Shown here: piece after piece, positions 1 through 8,373 of the stretch
Layout: each line of letters begins with the position of its first letter
Numbering within the stretch: position 1 is the first letter of the stretch
Assembly (NCBI RefSeq): GCF_049651205.1
Contig: NZ_JBASBR010000007.1
Location: 434,001-498,000 of the forward strand
Reading direction: 5' to 3'
From: Castellaniella sp049651205
Lineage (GTDB): Bacteria > Pseudomonadota > Gammaproteobacteria > Burkholderiales > Burkholderiaceae_B
DNA length: 64,000 bases
Translations under genes and position numbers: made by a program
The notes under the pieces: model-generated
Databases searched by the model: none
Told to the model about the DNA's origin: nothing
What the model saw: the letters and a program-made list of their open reading frames with translations, nothing else

Positions 1-1
1 G

Positions 2-1468
2 CTGGCGGCCGTGCACGTGGTGCGCTCATTGGTGGATTTTTATGTCCAGCAGGCATTTGTGGTTCACTGGCGGGAATGGCTCAACGAGCGCCTGCTGAGC
101 CGCTGGCTTGACCAGCAAGCCTATTACCGGTCGCAATCACTCAGCCATCTGGCCGACAACCCGGATCAGCGGATCCAGCAAGACATCACGGCCTTTGCCA
201 ACACCTCCATGACACTGGCGGTTGGCCTCATTAACGCCACGGTATCCACCATCGCCTTTACCCTGATTCTCTGGAACCTCTCTGGCCCCATGACGGTGCT
301 GGGCTACGAGATTCCGCGAGCCATGGTGTTTTTGGTTTTTATCTATGTATTTTTGGCTACCGTGCTGGCCATCTGGATCGGCAAGCCGCTCATCCGGCTT
401 AATTTCTTGAACGAGAAACTGAACGCCGACTACCGTTACGCACTGGTGCGCGTACGTGAATACGCCGAGAGCATCGCGTTTTATCGCGGCGAGCGTGTCG
501 AGGGGCGCACCCTGAGACACTGGTTTGCTGAAGTCATCGGCAACGCCTGGGACATTATTTATCGGTCGTTGAAATTTTTAGGGTTTAACTTTGTTGTGAC
601 CCAAACCGCCGTCGTGTTTCCTTTCATCATCCAGGCAACGCGGTTTTTTACCAAGCAGATCAGCCTGGGCGACCTCATCCAGACCGCACAGGCGTTTGGC
701 CAACTACAAACCAATCTATCGTTTTTCCGCAATGTGTATGACAGCTTTGCGACGTACCGCGCCACGCTGGATCGTCTGACCGGTTTTGATGCCACCATCG
801 ATGCCGCCCGCCAGATGCATCTGCCAGACACCCGCGAAGACGGCAGCCGTCTGGCCTTGCACCAGCTTACCGTGCGTCGGCCTGACGGCTACGCCCTGCT
901 CAAGGATCTCAACCTTGATGTTCAGCCCGAGAAGCCCATCCTGATTCGCGGACCGTCCGGCTCCGGCAAAACCACCTTGCTGCGCACCATTGCAGGCATC
1001 TGGCCATATGGCTCCGGGGAAATCACCCGGCCGCAGGCGTCTGCATTGTTCTTGGCGCAGAAACCGTATCTGCCGCTAGGCACGCTGCGGGCTGCCCTGC
1101 ACTACCCAACTCCGGTTGATCAGGTACCGGCAGGCCAGGACGAAGCCGTACTGGATCTGGTGCAATTAGGACACTTGCGCGATCAACTGGACGTCGAAGA
1201 CGACTGGACTCGGATTTTGTCGCTAGGTGAGCAGCAGCGCCTGGCCTTTGGCCGCCTGCTGATTGCACGCCCGGACGCTGCATTTCTGGACGAGGCCACC
1301 TCGGCCATGGACGAGGGACTGGAAGACGCCATGTATCGTCTGCTGCGCGAACAATTGCCCCATACCCGCCTGCTTAGCGTTGGGCACCGAAGCACCTTGC
1401 GCCGGCACCACGGGATGGAACTTGTACTGCAAGGCAAGGACGGCGGCTGGCAGCTGACCCCGATCTGA
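2..1468 (+). CDS. ABC transporter permease/ATP-binding protein, SbmA/YddA-like (5' end outside window)
   Basis: This is an inner-membrane ABC half-transporter with the membrane domain fused to the ATPase, as in the SbmA/BacA/YddA family. The open frame runs to the window edge without a convincing start; the GTG at base 11 lies inside the membrane domain, and family members are about 570-600 residues, so roughly 100 residues are missing. Hydrophobic segments lie near bases 200-400 and 580-660. The ATPase domain follows: Walker A GPSGSGKTT from base 950, a degenerate signature LSLGEQQRL near 1218, and Walker B with AAFLDEATSAMD near 1275. The substrate is unknown; family members import peptides or vitamin B12-like compounds. 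The family is clear, the substrate is not. Confidence 0.9.
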   Translation: MAAVHVVRSLVDFYVQQAFVVHWREWLNERLLSRWLDQQAYYRSQSLSHLADNPDQRIQQDITAFANTSMTLAVGLINATVSTIAFTLILWNLSGPMTVLGYEIPRAMVFLVFIYVFLATVLAIWIGKPLIRLNFLNEKLNADYRYALVRVREYAESIAFYRGERVEGRTLRHWFAEVIGNAWDIIYRSLKFLGFNFVVTQTAVVFPFIIQATRFFTKQISLGDLIQTAQAFGQLQTNLSFFRNVYDSFATYRATLDRLTGFDATIDAARQMHLPDTREDGSRLALHQLTVRRPDGYALLKDLNLDVQPEKPILIRGPSGSGKTTLLRTIAGIWPYGSGEITRPQASALFLAQKPYLPLGTLRAALHYPTPVDQVPAGQDEAVLDLVQLGHLRDQLDVEDDWTRILSLGEQQRLAFGRLLIARPDAAFLDEATSAMDEGLEDAMYRLLREQLPHTRLLSVGHRSTLRRHHGMELVLQGKDGGWQLTPI

Positions 1469-1533
1469 TCCGCGGGCCTGCTACCATGCCTGCTGTTATC
1501 CAGGTTCACTTCACCCTTTAGACGCATCTGACT

Positions 1534-1920
1534 ATGTACGACTACTATTTCCCCATCAAGCACCTGCATGTCACTGCAGTCACTCTCAGCATCATCCTGT
1601 TTGTGGTGCGCGCGTATTGGTCAGTGACCGAATCGGCGCTGCTGCAGCTGCGCTGGGTACGCATCCTGCCCCATATCGTAGACTCCGTCCTGCTTGTCTG
1701 CGGGGTTATCCTTGCGGCCATGATCGGCCCCAATCAACCCTGGATCCTGACCAAGATCGTGCTGTTGATTGCTTATATTGGCGTCGGCACCATCGCCATC
1801 AAACGCGGCAAAACACCGCACAAACGTGGCCAGGCAGCCTTGATTGCAATTGCCATCTTTGCCTATATCGTGGGGGTGGCTCTCACAAAAGACTCGGCCT
1901 CATGGTTCTCGATGCTGTAA
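1534..1920 (+). CDS. SirB2 family membrane protein
   Basis: This is a 128-residue, strongly hydrophobic protein with about four membrane segments, matching the SirB2 family in length and in the opening motif YYFPIKHLHV. The family was named for an invasion-gene regulator locus of Salmonella, but its molecular role is unknown and members are widespread in non-pathogens. It starts at an ATG 65 bases after the ABC transporter and may be read through from it. It converges on the YeiH gene with only about 35 bases between the stop codons. The family assignment is firm; no function is inferred. Confidence 0.85.
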   Translation: MYDYYFPIKHLHVTAVTLSIILFVVRAYWSVTESALLQLRWVRILPHIVDSVLLVCGVILAAMIGPNQPWILTKIVLLIAYIGVGTIAIKRGKTPHKRGQAALIAIAIFAYIVGVALTKDSASWFSML

Positions 1921-1955
1921 GGAGCCGATAGCAGAACCCCAGCGTGGTGCAGGCC

Positions 1956-3023
1956 TCAAAGCGCCTGCATCAGCCACTGCACCGCCAGACTGCTGGCGGC
2001 AACGGCCATCCACACGCCCAGCCCCAGCAGCAACGGCCGCAGCCCCGCCAATGCCATCTGACGCAAGTCGGACAACAGCCCGATCGCGGTGAGGGCCATG
2101 ATGATCAGGAACTGCGAGGCCAGGTGCAGGGGCTCGATCAGCCAGGCAGGCACCCACCCCAGGGTGCGCACGCCGGCAGCCACCAGAAACCACACGATAA
2201 ACCACGGAAAAATCCGCACAATCGACACCTGCGTCTGCGTATGATGCGCGCGCCAGGCTGTCCAGACCGCCAGCACAATACACACCGGAATAATCAGGGT
2301 GGCCCGCGTGAGCTTGACGATGGTGGCCATATCGCCAGCCGAGGTGCTGTAACTGTACCCGGCGGCCACCACAGACGAAGTGTCGTTGATTGCCGTGCCT
2401 GCCCACAGGCCAAAGCCGGCATCCGAGAGGCCCATCCAGTGCCCCAAAGGCGGAAACACCAGCACAGCCAGAATATTGAACAGAAAAATGGTGGAAATCG
2501 ACAGCGCTGTGTCTTTTTGATCAGACTGGATAATCGGCGCCACCGCAGCGATGGCCGAGCCCCCACAGATGGCGGTGCCCACACCAATCAAAACTTTGAG
2601 GTGGCTGCCCAGGCCCAACCAGCTACCCAGACTCCAGGCAGCCAGGAAAGCCACGCTGAGGGTGATCAGCGTGACGGCCAAAGATGACGCGCCGGTGGCC
2701 AGCACCTGACCAAGGCTGAGGCCAAATCCCAGGCCGATAATCGACCATTTGAGAATCTGCCGGCTGCTGTACCCGATGCCTGGCAGGCACAAGGGAGACA
2801 CCCCTACCATATTGCGCCACGCAATGCCCAGCAAGATCCCCATCACCGGCCCACCAATCAGCGGAAACCACTTGCCCAGTTGCCAGGCCAGCAAGCCCAG
2901 GGCACCCGACAGCGCAATACCGTACCAGAGCGAGGGTACGCGCGGCCGGCCCTCGGTGGCTTTAGCTGCGGCGCTGGCACCCACGACGGGAAGCGGACAA
3001 GGAACAGCGGAGATTGGCAACAT
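1956..3023 (-). CDS. YeiH/UPF0324 family membrane protein (putative sulfate/anion exporter)
   Basis: This is a polytopic inner-membrane protein of about 355 residues with some ten hydrophobic segments, typical of the YeiH (UPF0324, Cons_hypoth698) family. Conserved blocks include GVGTAICGGSAIAAVAP near the middle and FGLWAGTAINDTSSVVAAG after it. I use the ATG at 3023; an in-frame TTG at 3044 would add seven residues and has no better ribosome site. A LysR gene is divergent from it, as yeiE is beside yeiH in Enterobacteria, so control by that LysR protein is likely. Sulfate or sulfite export has been proposed for relatives; transport of a small anion is an inference. Confidence 0.85.
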   Translation of the reverse strand: MLPISAVPCPLPVVGASAAAKATEGRPRVPSLWYGIALSGALGLLAWQLGKWFPLIGGPVMGILLGIAWRNMVGVSPLCLPGIGYSSRQILKWSIIGLGFGLSLGQVLATGASSLAVTLITLSVAFLAAWSLGSWLGLGSHLKVLIGVGTAICGGSAIAAVAPIIQSDQKDTALSISTIFLFNILAVLVFPPLGHWMGLSDAGFGLWAGTAINDTSSVVAAGYSYSTSAGDMATIVKLTRATLIIPVCIVLAVWTAWRAHHTQTQVSIVRIFPWFIVWFLVAAGVRTLGWVPAWLIEPLHLASQFLIIMALTAIGLLSDLRQMALAGLRPLLLGLGVWMAVAASSLAVQWLMQAL

Positions 3024-3094
3024 ACCAGGCACACATCCAGGCAAAGTCTGATGGGAGCCATTCTAAATACATCCAAGCTATAAATAAATTAAGT

Positions 3095-3125
3095 ATTGGT
3101 GACTATACCAATCAATAAAATTGAT
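3095..3125. promoter_or_regulatory. Adjacent inverted repeats in the yeiH-LysR divergent intergenic region
   Basis: Two abutting palindromes lie between the divergent genes: ATTGGT-N6-ACCAAT (3095-3112) and ATCAAT-AAA-ATTGAT (3111-3125). LysR-type regulators usually bind such interrupted dyads (T-N11-A class) beside their own gene, so this is the probable operator for the LysR protein encoded from 3157. The pattern is seen directly; binding is inferred. Confidence 0.5.
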
Positions 3126-3156
3126 GTAATAAGCAAAACGCCGTACACTTTTGAAC

Positions 3157-4050
3157 ATGATTGGACTCAGTCTTCGCCAGCTGGAAGTCTTTGACGCAGT
3201 GGCCACCCTGGGCAGCGTGCGGCGGGCTGCCGAAACCCTGCACCTGACGCAACCTGCCGTCAGTATGGCGCTGGCCGAACTCGAGCGCCAACTGGGCAAC
3301 ACCCTGTTCGACCGCGAGCGTGGCCGCCTGCATCTGAACGCACAGGGGGCAGAACAATTGCCCCTGGCCCGGGAAATTCTTGAGCGCCTGCACGACATGT
3401 TGCGCCGCCACCCGGATACCCAGGGCGCCTTGCACGGCACCTTGCGCGTGGGGGCCAGCAACACAGTGGGCAACTATCTGGTCGGGGAACTTCTCGGCCC
3501 GATTGTTGCCCAACATCCCATGGTTTCCCTGCATCTCACAGTAGACAATACCCGTACCATCACCCGCCAACTTCTGGAGCATCATCTGGACGTTGCCTGC
3601 GTGGAGGGCCCTGTGCACCATGCGCAACTGGAGACCTTTCGCTGGCGCAGTGATGCACTGGTGGTGTGTGCCGCGCCGTCGCATCCACTGGCGCAGCGGC
3701 GCCGGCTGCACCCCACTGATTTTGCGGGCGTACACTGGATTTTGCGCGAACGTGGCTCTGCCACCCGCAGCCTCACCGAGCAGGCACTCACTGCCCTGCC
3801 CCCGGGCCGCATCCTGCTGGAGCTCGGCCAGATCGAGGCCATCAAACAAGCGGTGATCGCAGGCCTGGGGGTAGCCTGTCTGCCACAGGCAGCCACCCAG
3901 GATGCCGCAGACACGGGGCGGCTGAAAATTCTGCCCACGCCGTTTCTCAGTCTCGACCGGCAGCTGTCACTGGTGTTGCATAAAAGCCGTTACCGCGGCT
4001 CTTTGATCGACGCATTCATGAATTCTCTAGAGGGATCACCCCATGGCTGA
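3157..4050 (+). CDS. LysR family transcriptional regulator (YeiE-like)
   Basis: This is a 297-residue LysR-type regulator. The N-terminal winged helix-turn-helix starts LSLRQLEVFDAV and contains the recognition segment RRAAETLHLTQPAVSMALAE; the rest is a two-lobed effector domain of the CysB/CbbR type. The ATG at 3157 gives the standard LysR N-terminus; the TTG at 3151 would add only two residues. It is divergent from the yeiH gene and overlaps the patatin gene by 8 bases, so the two plus-strand genes are probably co-transcribed. The likely targets are yeiH and itself. Confidence 0.9.
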   Translation: MIGLSLRQLEVFDAVATLGSVRRAAETLHLTQPAVSMALAELERQLGNTLFDRERGRLHLNAQGAEQLPLAREILERLHDMLRRHPDTQGALHGTLRVGASNTVGNYLVGELLGPIVAQHPMVSLHLTVDNTRTITRQLLEHHLDVACVEGPVHHAQLETFRWRSDALVVCAAPSHPLAQRRRLHPTDFAGVHWILRERGSATRSLTEQALTALPPGRILLELGQIEAIKQAVIAGLGVACLPQAATQDAADTGRLKILPTPFLSLDRQLSLVLHKSRYRGSLIDAFMNSLEGSPHG

Positions 4051-5239
4051 AACCAAACCCAACAACCTGTCCAAATCACTGGAAGCCTATAAGGTCAGGG
4101 CGCTGGTTCTGCAAGGCGGTGGCGCGCTGGGAGCCTATCAGGCAGGCGTTTTTGAAGGTCTGAACGAAGCCGGGATGGATCTGACGGATCTGGCCGGAAT
4201 CTCCATCGGAGCGCTCAATATCGCCATCATCGCCGGCAACCCGCCCGAAAAGCGGGTAGAGCGACTACACGAGTTTTGGGACACAATTTGCCAGCCCTAT
4301 CTGGGCCCTGGCGCCAATCCGCTGGTAGAACAAAGCCTTTTTGGCGTCAACGATATGGCCCGCCAGTTTTTAGGTGCCCTGCACGCAGGCAGCGCCCTGG
4401 TGCTGGGCCAAAAAGGGTTTTTTCATCCACGGTTTCCGCCCGCAGCCTTGTCAGCCAGCCTGGATCCTTCATGCGTAGGACACTACGACACACGCCCCCT
4501 GAAAAGCACCTTGGAAACCTTGTGTGATTTTGACCGCATCAACGACACCGGCCTGCATGTCTCAGTGGGTGCCGTCAATGTCCGCACCGGCAACTTTGCG
4601 TTTTTTGACAACCGCAAGATACGGTTGCAGGCCGAGCATTTCATGGCGTCCGGTGCACTCCCCCCGGCATTTCCAGCCATCGAGATCGACGGCGAATACT
4701 ACTGGGATGGCGGCCTGGTCTCCAACACCCCGCTGGCCCAGGTACTAAAACAAAGACCCGAGCGCGACTCTCTGGTGTTTCAGGTGGATCTGTGGTCTGC
4801 CCGCGGGCCGGTGCCACGCAATATCAGCGAAATCAGCGACCGGGTGCAGGACATCCGGTACTCCAGCCGCACCCGGATGGTGACGGACGAGATGCGGGCG
4901 CACCGCAAAATGCAACGGCTGCTGCGCAGCGTACTTGAACAAGTACCTGCGAAAACCCGTGAAAAGGATGCTGCCTGCCGCCAGGCTGCCGAGCTGGCCT
5001 GCGGGGCACGCAGCAATATTATTCACCTGATCTACCGCGACAAATCATACGAACAGCATTTTCGGGATTTTCAGTTTGGCCCCGCCACCATGCGTGAACA
5101 CTGGGCCAGCGGTCTACTGGATATTCGCAACACATTGGCGCATCCACAGTACCTGGCCATGCCCGACAACGCCGCAGGGTTTATCACGCACGACATCCAC
5201 CGCACCGAGATCGAAGAAGCCATGGCCGCAAAACAATAA
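4043..5239 (+). CDS. Patatin-like phospholipase with C-terminal DUF3734
   Basis: This is a 398-residue cytoplasmic patatin-family acyl hydrolase. The oxyanion loop QGGGALGAYQAGVFEGL lies near residues 25-41, the nucleophile elbow GISIGA near residue 53 supplies the catalytic serine, and the second dyad member is in YYWDGGLVSNTPLA near residue 218. The C-terminal part, with its basic stretch MRAHRKMQRLL, resembles DUF3734, which often follows this patatin subtype and is linked to polyhydroxyalkanoate-producing bacteria. The ATG at 4043 overlaps the end of the LysR gene, which suggests translational coupling. Catalytic residues are intact; the lipid substrate is unknown. Confidence 0.9.
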   Translation: MAETKPNNLSKSLEAYKVRALVLQGGGALGAYQAGVFEGLNEAGMDLTDLAGISIGALNIAIIAGNPPEKRVERLHEFWDTICQPYLGPGANPLVEQSLFGVNDMARQFLGALHAGSALVLGQKGFFHPRFPPAALSASLDPSCVGHYDTRPLKSTLETLCDFDRINDTGLHVSVGAVNVRTGNFAFFDNRKIRLQAEHFMASGALPPAFPAIEIDGEYYWDGGLVSNTPLAQVLKQRPERDSLVFQVDLWSARGPVPRNISEISDRVQDIRYSSRTRMVTDEMRAHRKMQRLLRSVLEQVPAKTREKDAACRQAAELACGARSNIIHLIYRDKSYEQHFRDFQFGPATMREHWASGLLDIRNTLAHPQYLAMPDNAAGFITHDIHRTEIEEAMAAKQ

Positions 5240-5276
5240 GCATCGCGGCGGCAGGGAGCCGCCCGCCGAGCCTCGC

Positions 5277-6230
5277 TTAGGCGCCTTTGACGCTGCGCGT
5301 GGCGCCCTGCCCAGCCACAGTTGCCGGGCGGCGGCCCAGCACCACGGCCGCGGCTGCCACCAGCACAGTACCCGCCACCTGCAGCGTCGTAATGGGCTCT
5401 CCCAGGAAAGCCCACGCCAGAAACAAAATGGACACCGGGCCCAGCAAACCCAATTGTGCCGTGAGAGGTGCACCAATCCGGGCCACCGACCACATGATCA
5501 TGAAGGTGGGAATCACGGTATTGACGGTGGCGTGAATCAGGGACAAACCATACACAGGCCACGGCTGATCAAGGCCTTCGAGCCCTTTGACACCAAAGAA
5601 ATGCACCATAGTGACGCCGGCAGAAACGGTCATCGCATAGGCAACCAGGCGTGTGGCCGTAACGCGCTCGATGAGCTCTCCGGAACCGATCAGATACATG
5701 GCATACGAGAACGCGGCGCCCAGCACACAGGCCGAGCCCAAAATGACGTGCTCGCCCGCGATTGAAAGATCTGCCCAAAACACCAGGGCGACCCCCGCGT
5801 AGGCCAGTGCCATGGCCAACCATTGCCGCTGAGAAATAGGCTTCTTGAGAAAAGCCGCCGAGATCAGGAGCACAAACGTCGGGGCCAGAAACAGAATCAG
5901 GCGCTCAAGCCCGGCTGAAATATACTGCAGGCCCAGAAAATCCAGGAAACTGGACAGATAGTAGCCAATAAAACCCAACACAAAAATACGCCAGACATCT
6001 CGTGCGCCGAGACGGGCAATCTGGCCCTGCCGCGCTTTTTTTGCCTGAAACCATGCAACAAGCGCAAAAAACGGCAAGGCCAGCAGCATCCGAAAGCCAA
6101 TCACGTCCAGCGCGTCTACCCCGTGGAGATACAGCAGCTTGGCAACAATTGCCTTGGCAGAAAATAAGACAGCACCCAGACCGGCCAGCACAAAGCCAAC
6201 CCAAAACATGCGGCGCGACAGCTCGGGCAT
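5277..6230 (-). CDS. DMT-superfamily transporter with EamA domains
   Basis: This is a 317-residue inner-membrane permease with two EamA repeats and about ten hydrophobic helices, beginning near FWVGFVLAGLGAVLFSAKA. Relatives export amino acids or metabolites; no substrate can be read from sequence. It converges on the patatin gene and is divergent from marR, and a putative MarR box lies 6-27 bases upstream of its start codon, so it may belong to the MarR regulon. The ATG at 6230 puts the first helix at the usual place. Confidence 0.85.
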   Translation of the reverse strand: MPELSRRMFWVGFVLAGLGAVLFSAKAIVAKLLYLHGVDALDVIGFRMLLALPFFALVAWFQAKKARQGQIARLGARDVWRIFVLGFIGYYLSSFLDFLGLQYISAGLERLILFLAPTFVLLISAAFLKKPISQRQWLAMALAYAGVALVFWADLSIAGEHVILGSACVLGAAFSYAMYLIGSGELIERVTATRLVAYAMTVSAGVTMVHFFGVKGLEGLDQPWPVYGLSLIHATVNTVIPTFMIMWSVARIGAPLTAQLGLLGPVSILFLAWAFLGEPITTLQVAGTVLVAAAAVVLGRRPATVAGQGATRSVKGA

Positions 6231-6235
6231 AATTT

Positions 6236-6257
6236 AATTGCCTAGTCAGATATTGAT
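6236..6257. promoter_or_regulatory. Putative MarR operator, copy 1 (DMT gene/marR intergenic)
   Basis: The 17-base core AATTGCCTAGTCAGATA followed by TTGAT is repeated at 6864-6885 with a single mismatch over 22 bases. Its centre is a near-palindrome, TTGCCTAGTCAG, close to the TTGACTAGTCAA-like dyads bound by MarR/EmrR proteins. It lies between the DMT gene and marR and overlaps the probable marR promoter (TTGCCT at 6238, TAAAAT at 6262, spacing 18). This fits autorepression; binding itself is inferred. Confidence 0.6.
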
Positions 6258-6273
6258 GAGGTAAAATTCTAGC

Positions 6274-6822
6274 ATGTCAGTGCCTTCCAATTCGCCCACA
6301 CCATCCACCAACCCGATGGCCCAGGGCACCTCCAGCTGCTTTTACTCCGACCGGTTTGGCGACCTCAACGCCGACCGCAACGTGGGTCTGCTGATTCGGC
6401 AACTGCATATTCTGTTTCACCGCATCATCGATCTACGCACCGCGCCGCTTGGCCTCACAGCCAACCAATGGCGCCCTTTGCTGCTGATCGAGCACAAGGG
6501 GATGGATACCCCGGCCGAGCTTGCCCGCGCCATGAATGTTGATTCGGGTGCCATCACCCGGATGCTGGACCGTCTGGAAGCCAAGAAATTTGTACGGCGA
6601 GAGCGCTGCGACACAGACCGCCGGGTGGTTAAAATCAGCGTCACCGACGAAGGCCTGGCATTATCCAAGCAAGTGACTCCCATCATTGCCGATGTGCTGA
6701 ACCTGCACCTGCAAGGCTTCTCAGAGGACGAAATCCGCATGCTGCTGGCATTGCTCAAGCGCATGATCACCAACGGCGAGCAAGCGCTGCTGCCGGCAGA
6801 TACACCCCCTTCCGCTAAATAA
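6274..6822 (+). CDS. MarR family transcriptional regulator of the EmrAB-type efflux operon
   Basis: This is a 182-residue MarR-type repressor. The winged helix lies around residues 60-125: LTANQWRPLLLIEHKG, then the recognition helix in VDSGAITRMLDRLEAK, then the wing RRERCDTDRRVVKIS. It has a 30-residue N-terminal extension that is Ser/Thr/Pro-rich and may be an over-called start; a Met at residue 16 is an alternative. It sits immediately upstream of the three-gene efflux operon, and matching boxes precede both. By analogy with EmrR, it probably releases the promoters when it binds a phenolic or hydrophobic compound. Confidence 0.9.
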   Translation: MSVPSNSPTPSTNPMAQGTSSCFYSDRFGDLNADRNVGLLIRQLHILFHRIIDLRTAPLGLTANQWRPLLLIEHKGMDTPAELARAMNVDSGAITRMLDRLEAKKFVRRERCDTDRRVVKISVTDEGLALSKQVTPIIADVLNLHLQGFSEDEIRMLLALLKRMITNGEQALLPADTPPSAK

Positions 6823-6860
6823 TACCTATCACTTTTGACCAGTTTCCGGTCTTTTTCCGA

Positions 6861-6885
6861 TATAATTGCCTAGTCAGATAATGAT
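6861..6885 (+). promoter_or_regulatory. Efflux operon promoter with putative MarR operator, copy 2
   Basis: A TATAAT box at 6861-6866 runs into the second copy of the MarR-type box (6864-6885), so a bound repressor would occlude the promoter. A TTGACC at 6835-6840 is a possible -35 but its spacing is 20 bases, so promoter strength may be low. The outer-membrane factor gene starts 30 bases further on. Confidence 0.55.
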
Positions 6886-6915
6886 CCTATCAACTACTTT
6901 AAGCTTGCTGTCAGC

Positions 6916-8361
6916 ATGAAGCCGTTTATCTCCCTTATTCTGGTGTTGTCCCTGGCGGCCTGCGCGCCGATGACGCCCCAACCGCCAGAGATTCAGGCAC
7001 TTACCGCCGAACACCTCGACCTGCGGGCCAGCCCCGCCCTCCAGTGGCCCACCGAACACTGGTGGTCGCGCTACAAAGACCCTCAGCTCGACCACCTGAT
7101 CGATCAGGCGTTGTCGGCCAATCCATCACTGCAGCAAGCCGCCGCCCGCGTGCGCAGCGCCCAGGCCGCCGCACGCGGCGCACGAGCAGTGCAATGGCCA
7201 CAAGTCAACGCAGCCTACCACCTGACGCGCGAACGCCTGAGTGAACACTACATTTATCCCCCTCCATTGGCCGGCTCATATCAGTCGGATACGGCGCTGA
7301 CATTGCAGCTGGACTTCGACCTGGATCTGTGGGGCAAGCAAAAGGCATTGGCCACTGCTGCCCGGCAGCGCGCCGATGCAGCTGAGGCATCCCGCCAGCA
7401 GGCGCACACCATACTGATATCGGCAGTCGCCCAGGGGTATTTTCAGCTGCAGGATGCACGTGCCCAGGCCGAGACCATCGAGTCCATCGTCACCAAGCTG
7501 AAAGACGCCCTGCATATCACGCAAGACCGTTACAAAAACGGTCTGGGCACCCAGGTGGATGTCGATCAGGCGGATTCTGCTGTTTCATCCGCCCAGGTGC
7601 AGCTAAGCCAGGCGCGCAACAACGTCGAGCTGCTGCATCACCAGCTGGCTGCCCTGCTGGGGCTGTCGCCCAGGCAACTGCCGGCACTCTCGGCACAAAC
7701 CTATGCCCCACTACCCCAGACAACACTGGATGATATGCCCCTGGCTCTGCTGGGGCGCAGGGCTGATGTCGTGGCTGCACGTCTGCAGGCAGAAGCCGCA
7801 GGCGCAGAAGTCTCTGCCGCAAAGGCGGATTTCCTGCCCAACATCAGTTTGTCTGCCGCAGCAGGCTACTTGTCTTTGGGCATGGATAAGCTGTTTCTTG
7901 GCGGCAGCAAAAACTATAGTGCCGGCCCCGTCATCACGCTGCCAGTGTTCCATGCGGGTGCACTCAACGCCCAACTGCAGGGCCAACGAGCAGCACGCGA
8001 TGCCGCCATCGCCCAGTACAACCAGACCGTACTGAACGCCATCCGTGAAGTAGCCGATGCCAGCAGCTCGATTCGCTCGTTGCGTGAGCAGATTGGCCAC
8101 CAAGAGGCCAGTTTAAAGGCCATCACATCCGCCTACGATGTTGCACTGGAACGCTATCGCGGTGGTTTGGGCAATTTTGTACAGGTGCTGACCGCACAAA
8201 GCGAAGCCCTGAAGCAGGCCGTGCAAACCACTGACCTGCACGCCCGCGCCTATCTCCTCGATGTCCAGCTGGCCACCGCCCTGGGCGGTGGATACCAGCA
8301 GCCAGAGGCTGCCTCTGACAGCAACACCGCAACCCCTTCCCAGCCCCATTCCCGCGATTAA
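6916..8361 (+). CDS. Outer-membrane efflux lipoprotein, NodT/OprM type
   Basis: This is the outer-membrane channel of a tripartite efflux pump (TolC-like outer-membrane factor), 481 residues. It has a lipoprotein signal peptide with lipobox LAAC at residues 13-16, so it is probably acylated on Cys16. Two repeats rich in Ala/Gln coiled-coil follow, with the family blocks WWSRYKDPQLDHLIDQAL near residue 50 and GRRADVVAARLQAEAAGAEV near residue 280. It is the first gene of the operon and is followed after 12 bases by emrA. Together the three proteins span both membranes. The family is certain; the substrate is inferred only from the EmrAB partners. Confidence 0.93.
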   Translation: MKPFISLILVLSLAACAPMTPQPPEIQALTAEHLDLRASPALQWPTEHWWSRYKDPQLDHLIDQALSANPSLQQAAARVRSAQAAARGARAVQWPQVNAAYHLTRERLSEHYIYPPPLAGSYQSDTALTLQLDFDLDLWGKQKALATAARQRADAAEASRQQAHTILISAVAQGYFQLQDARAQAETIESIVTKLKDALHITQDRYKNGLGTQVDVDQADSAVSSAQVQLSQARNNVELLHHQLAALLGLSPRQLPALSAQTYAPLPQTTLDDMPLALLGRRADVVAARLQAEAAGAEVSAAKADFLPNISLSAAAGYLSLGMDKLFLGGSKNYSAGPVITLPVFHAGALNAQLQGQRAARDAAIAQYNQTVLNAIREVADASSSIRSLREQIGHQEASLKAITSAYDVALERYRGGLGNFVQVLTAQSEALKQAVQTTDLHARAYLLDVQLATALGGGYQQPEAASDSNTATPSQPHSRD

Positions 8362-8373
8362 TTCTTGGCTATC

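Noticed and set aside
1944..2687. 247-codon plus-strand frame opposite yeiH
   Set aside because: It is Gln/His-rich, unlike any protein family, and antisense to membrane segments of yeiH.
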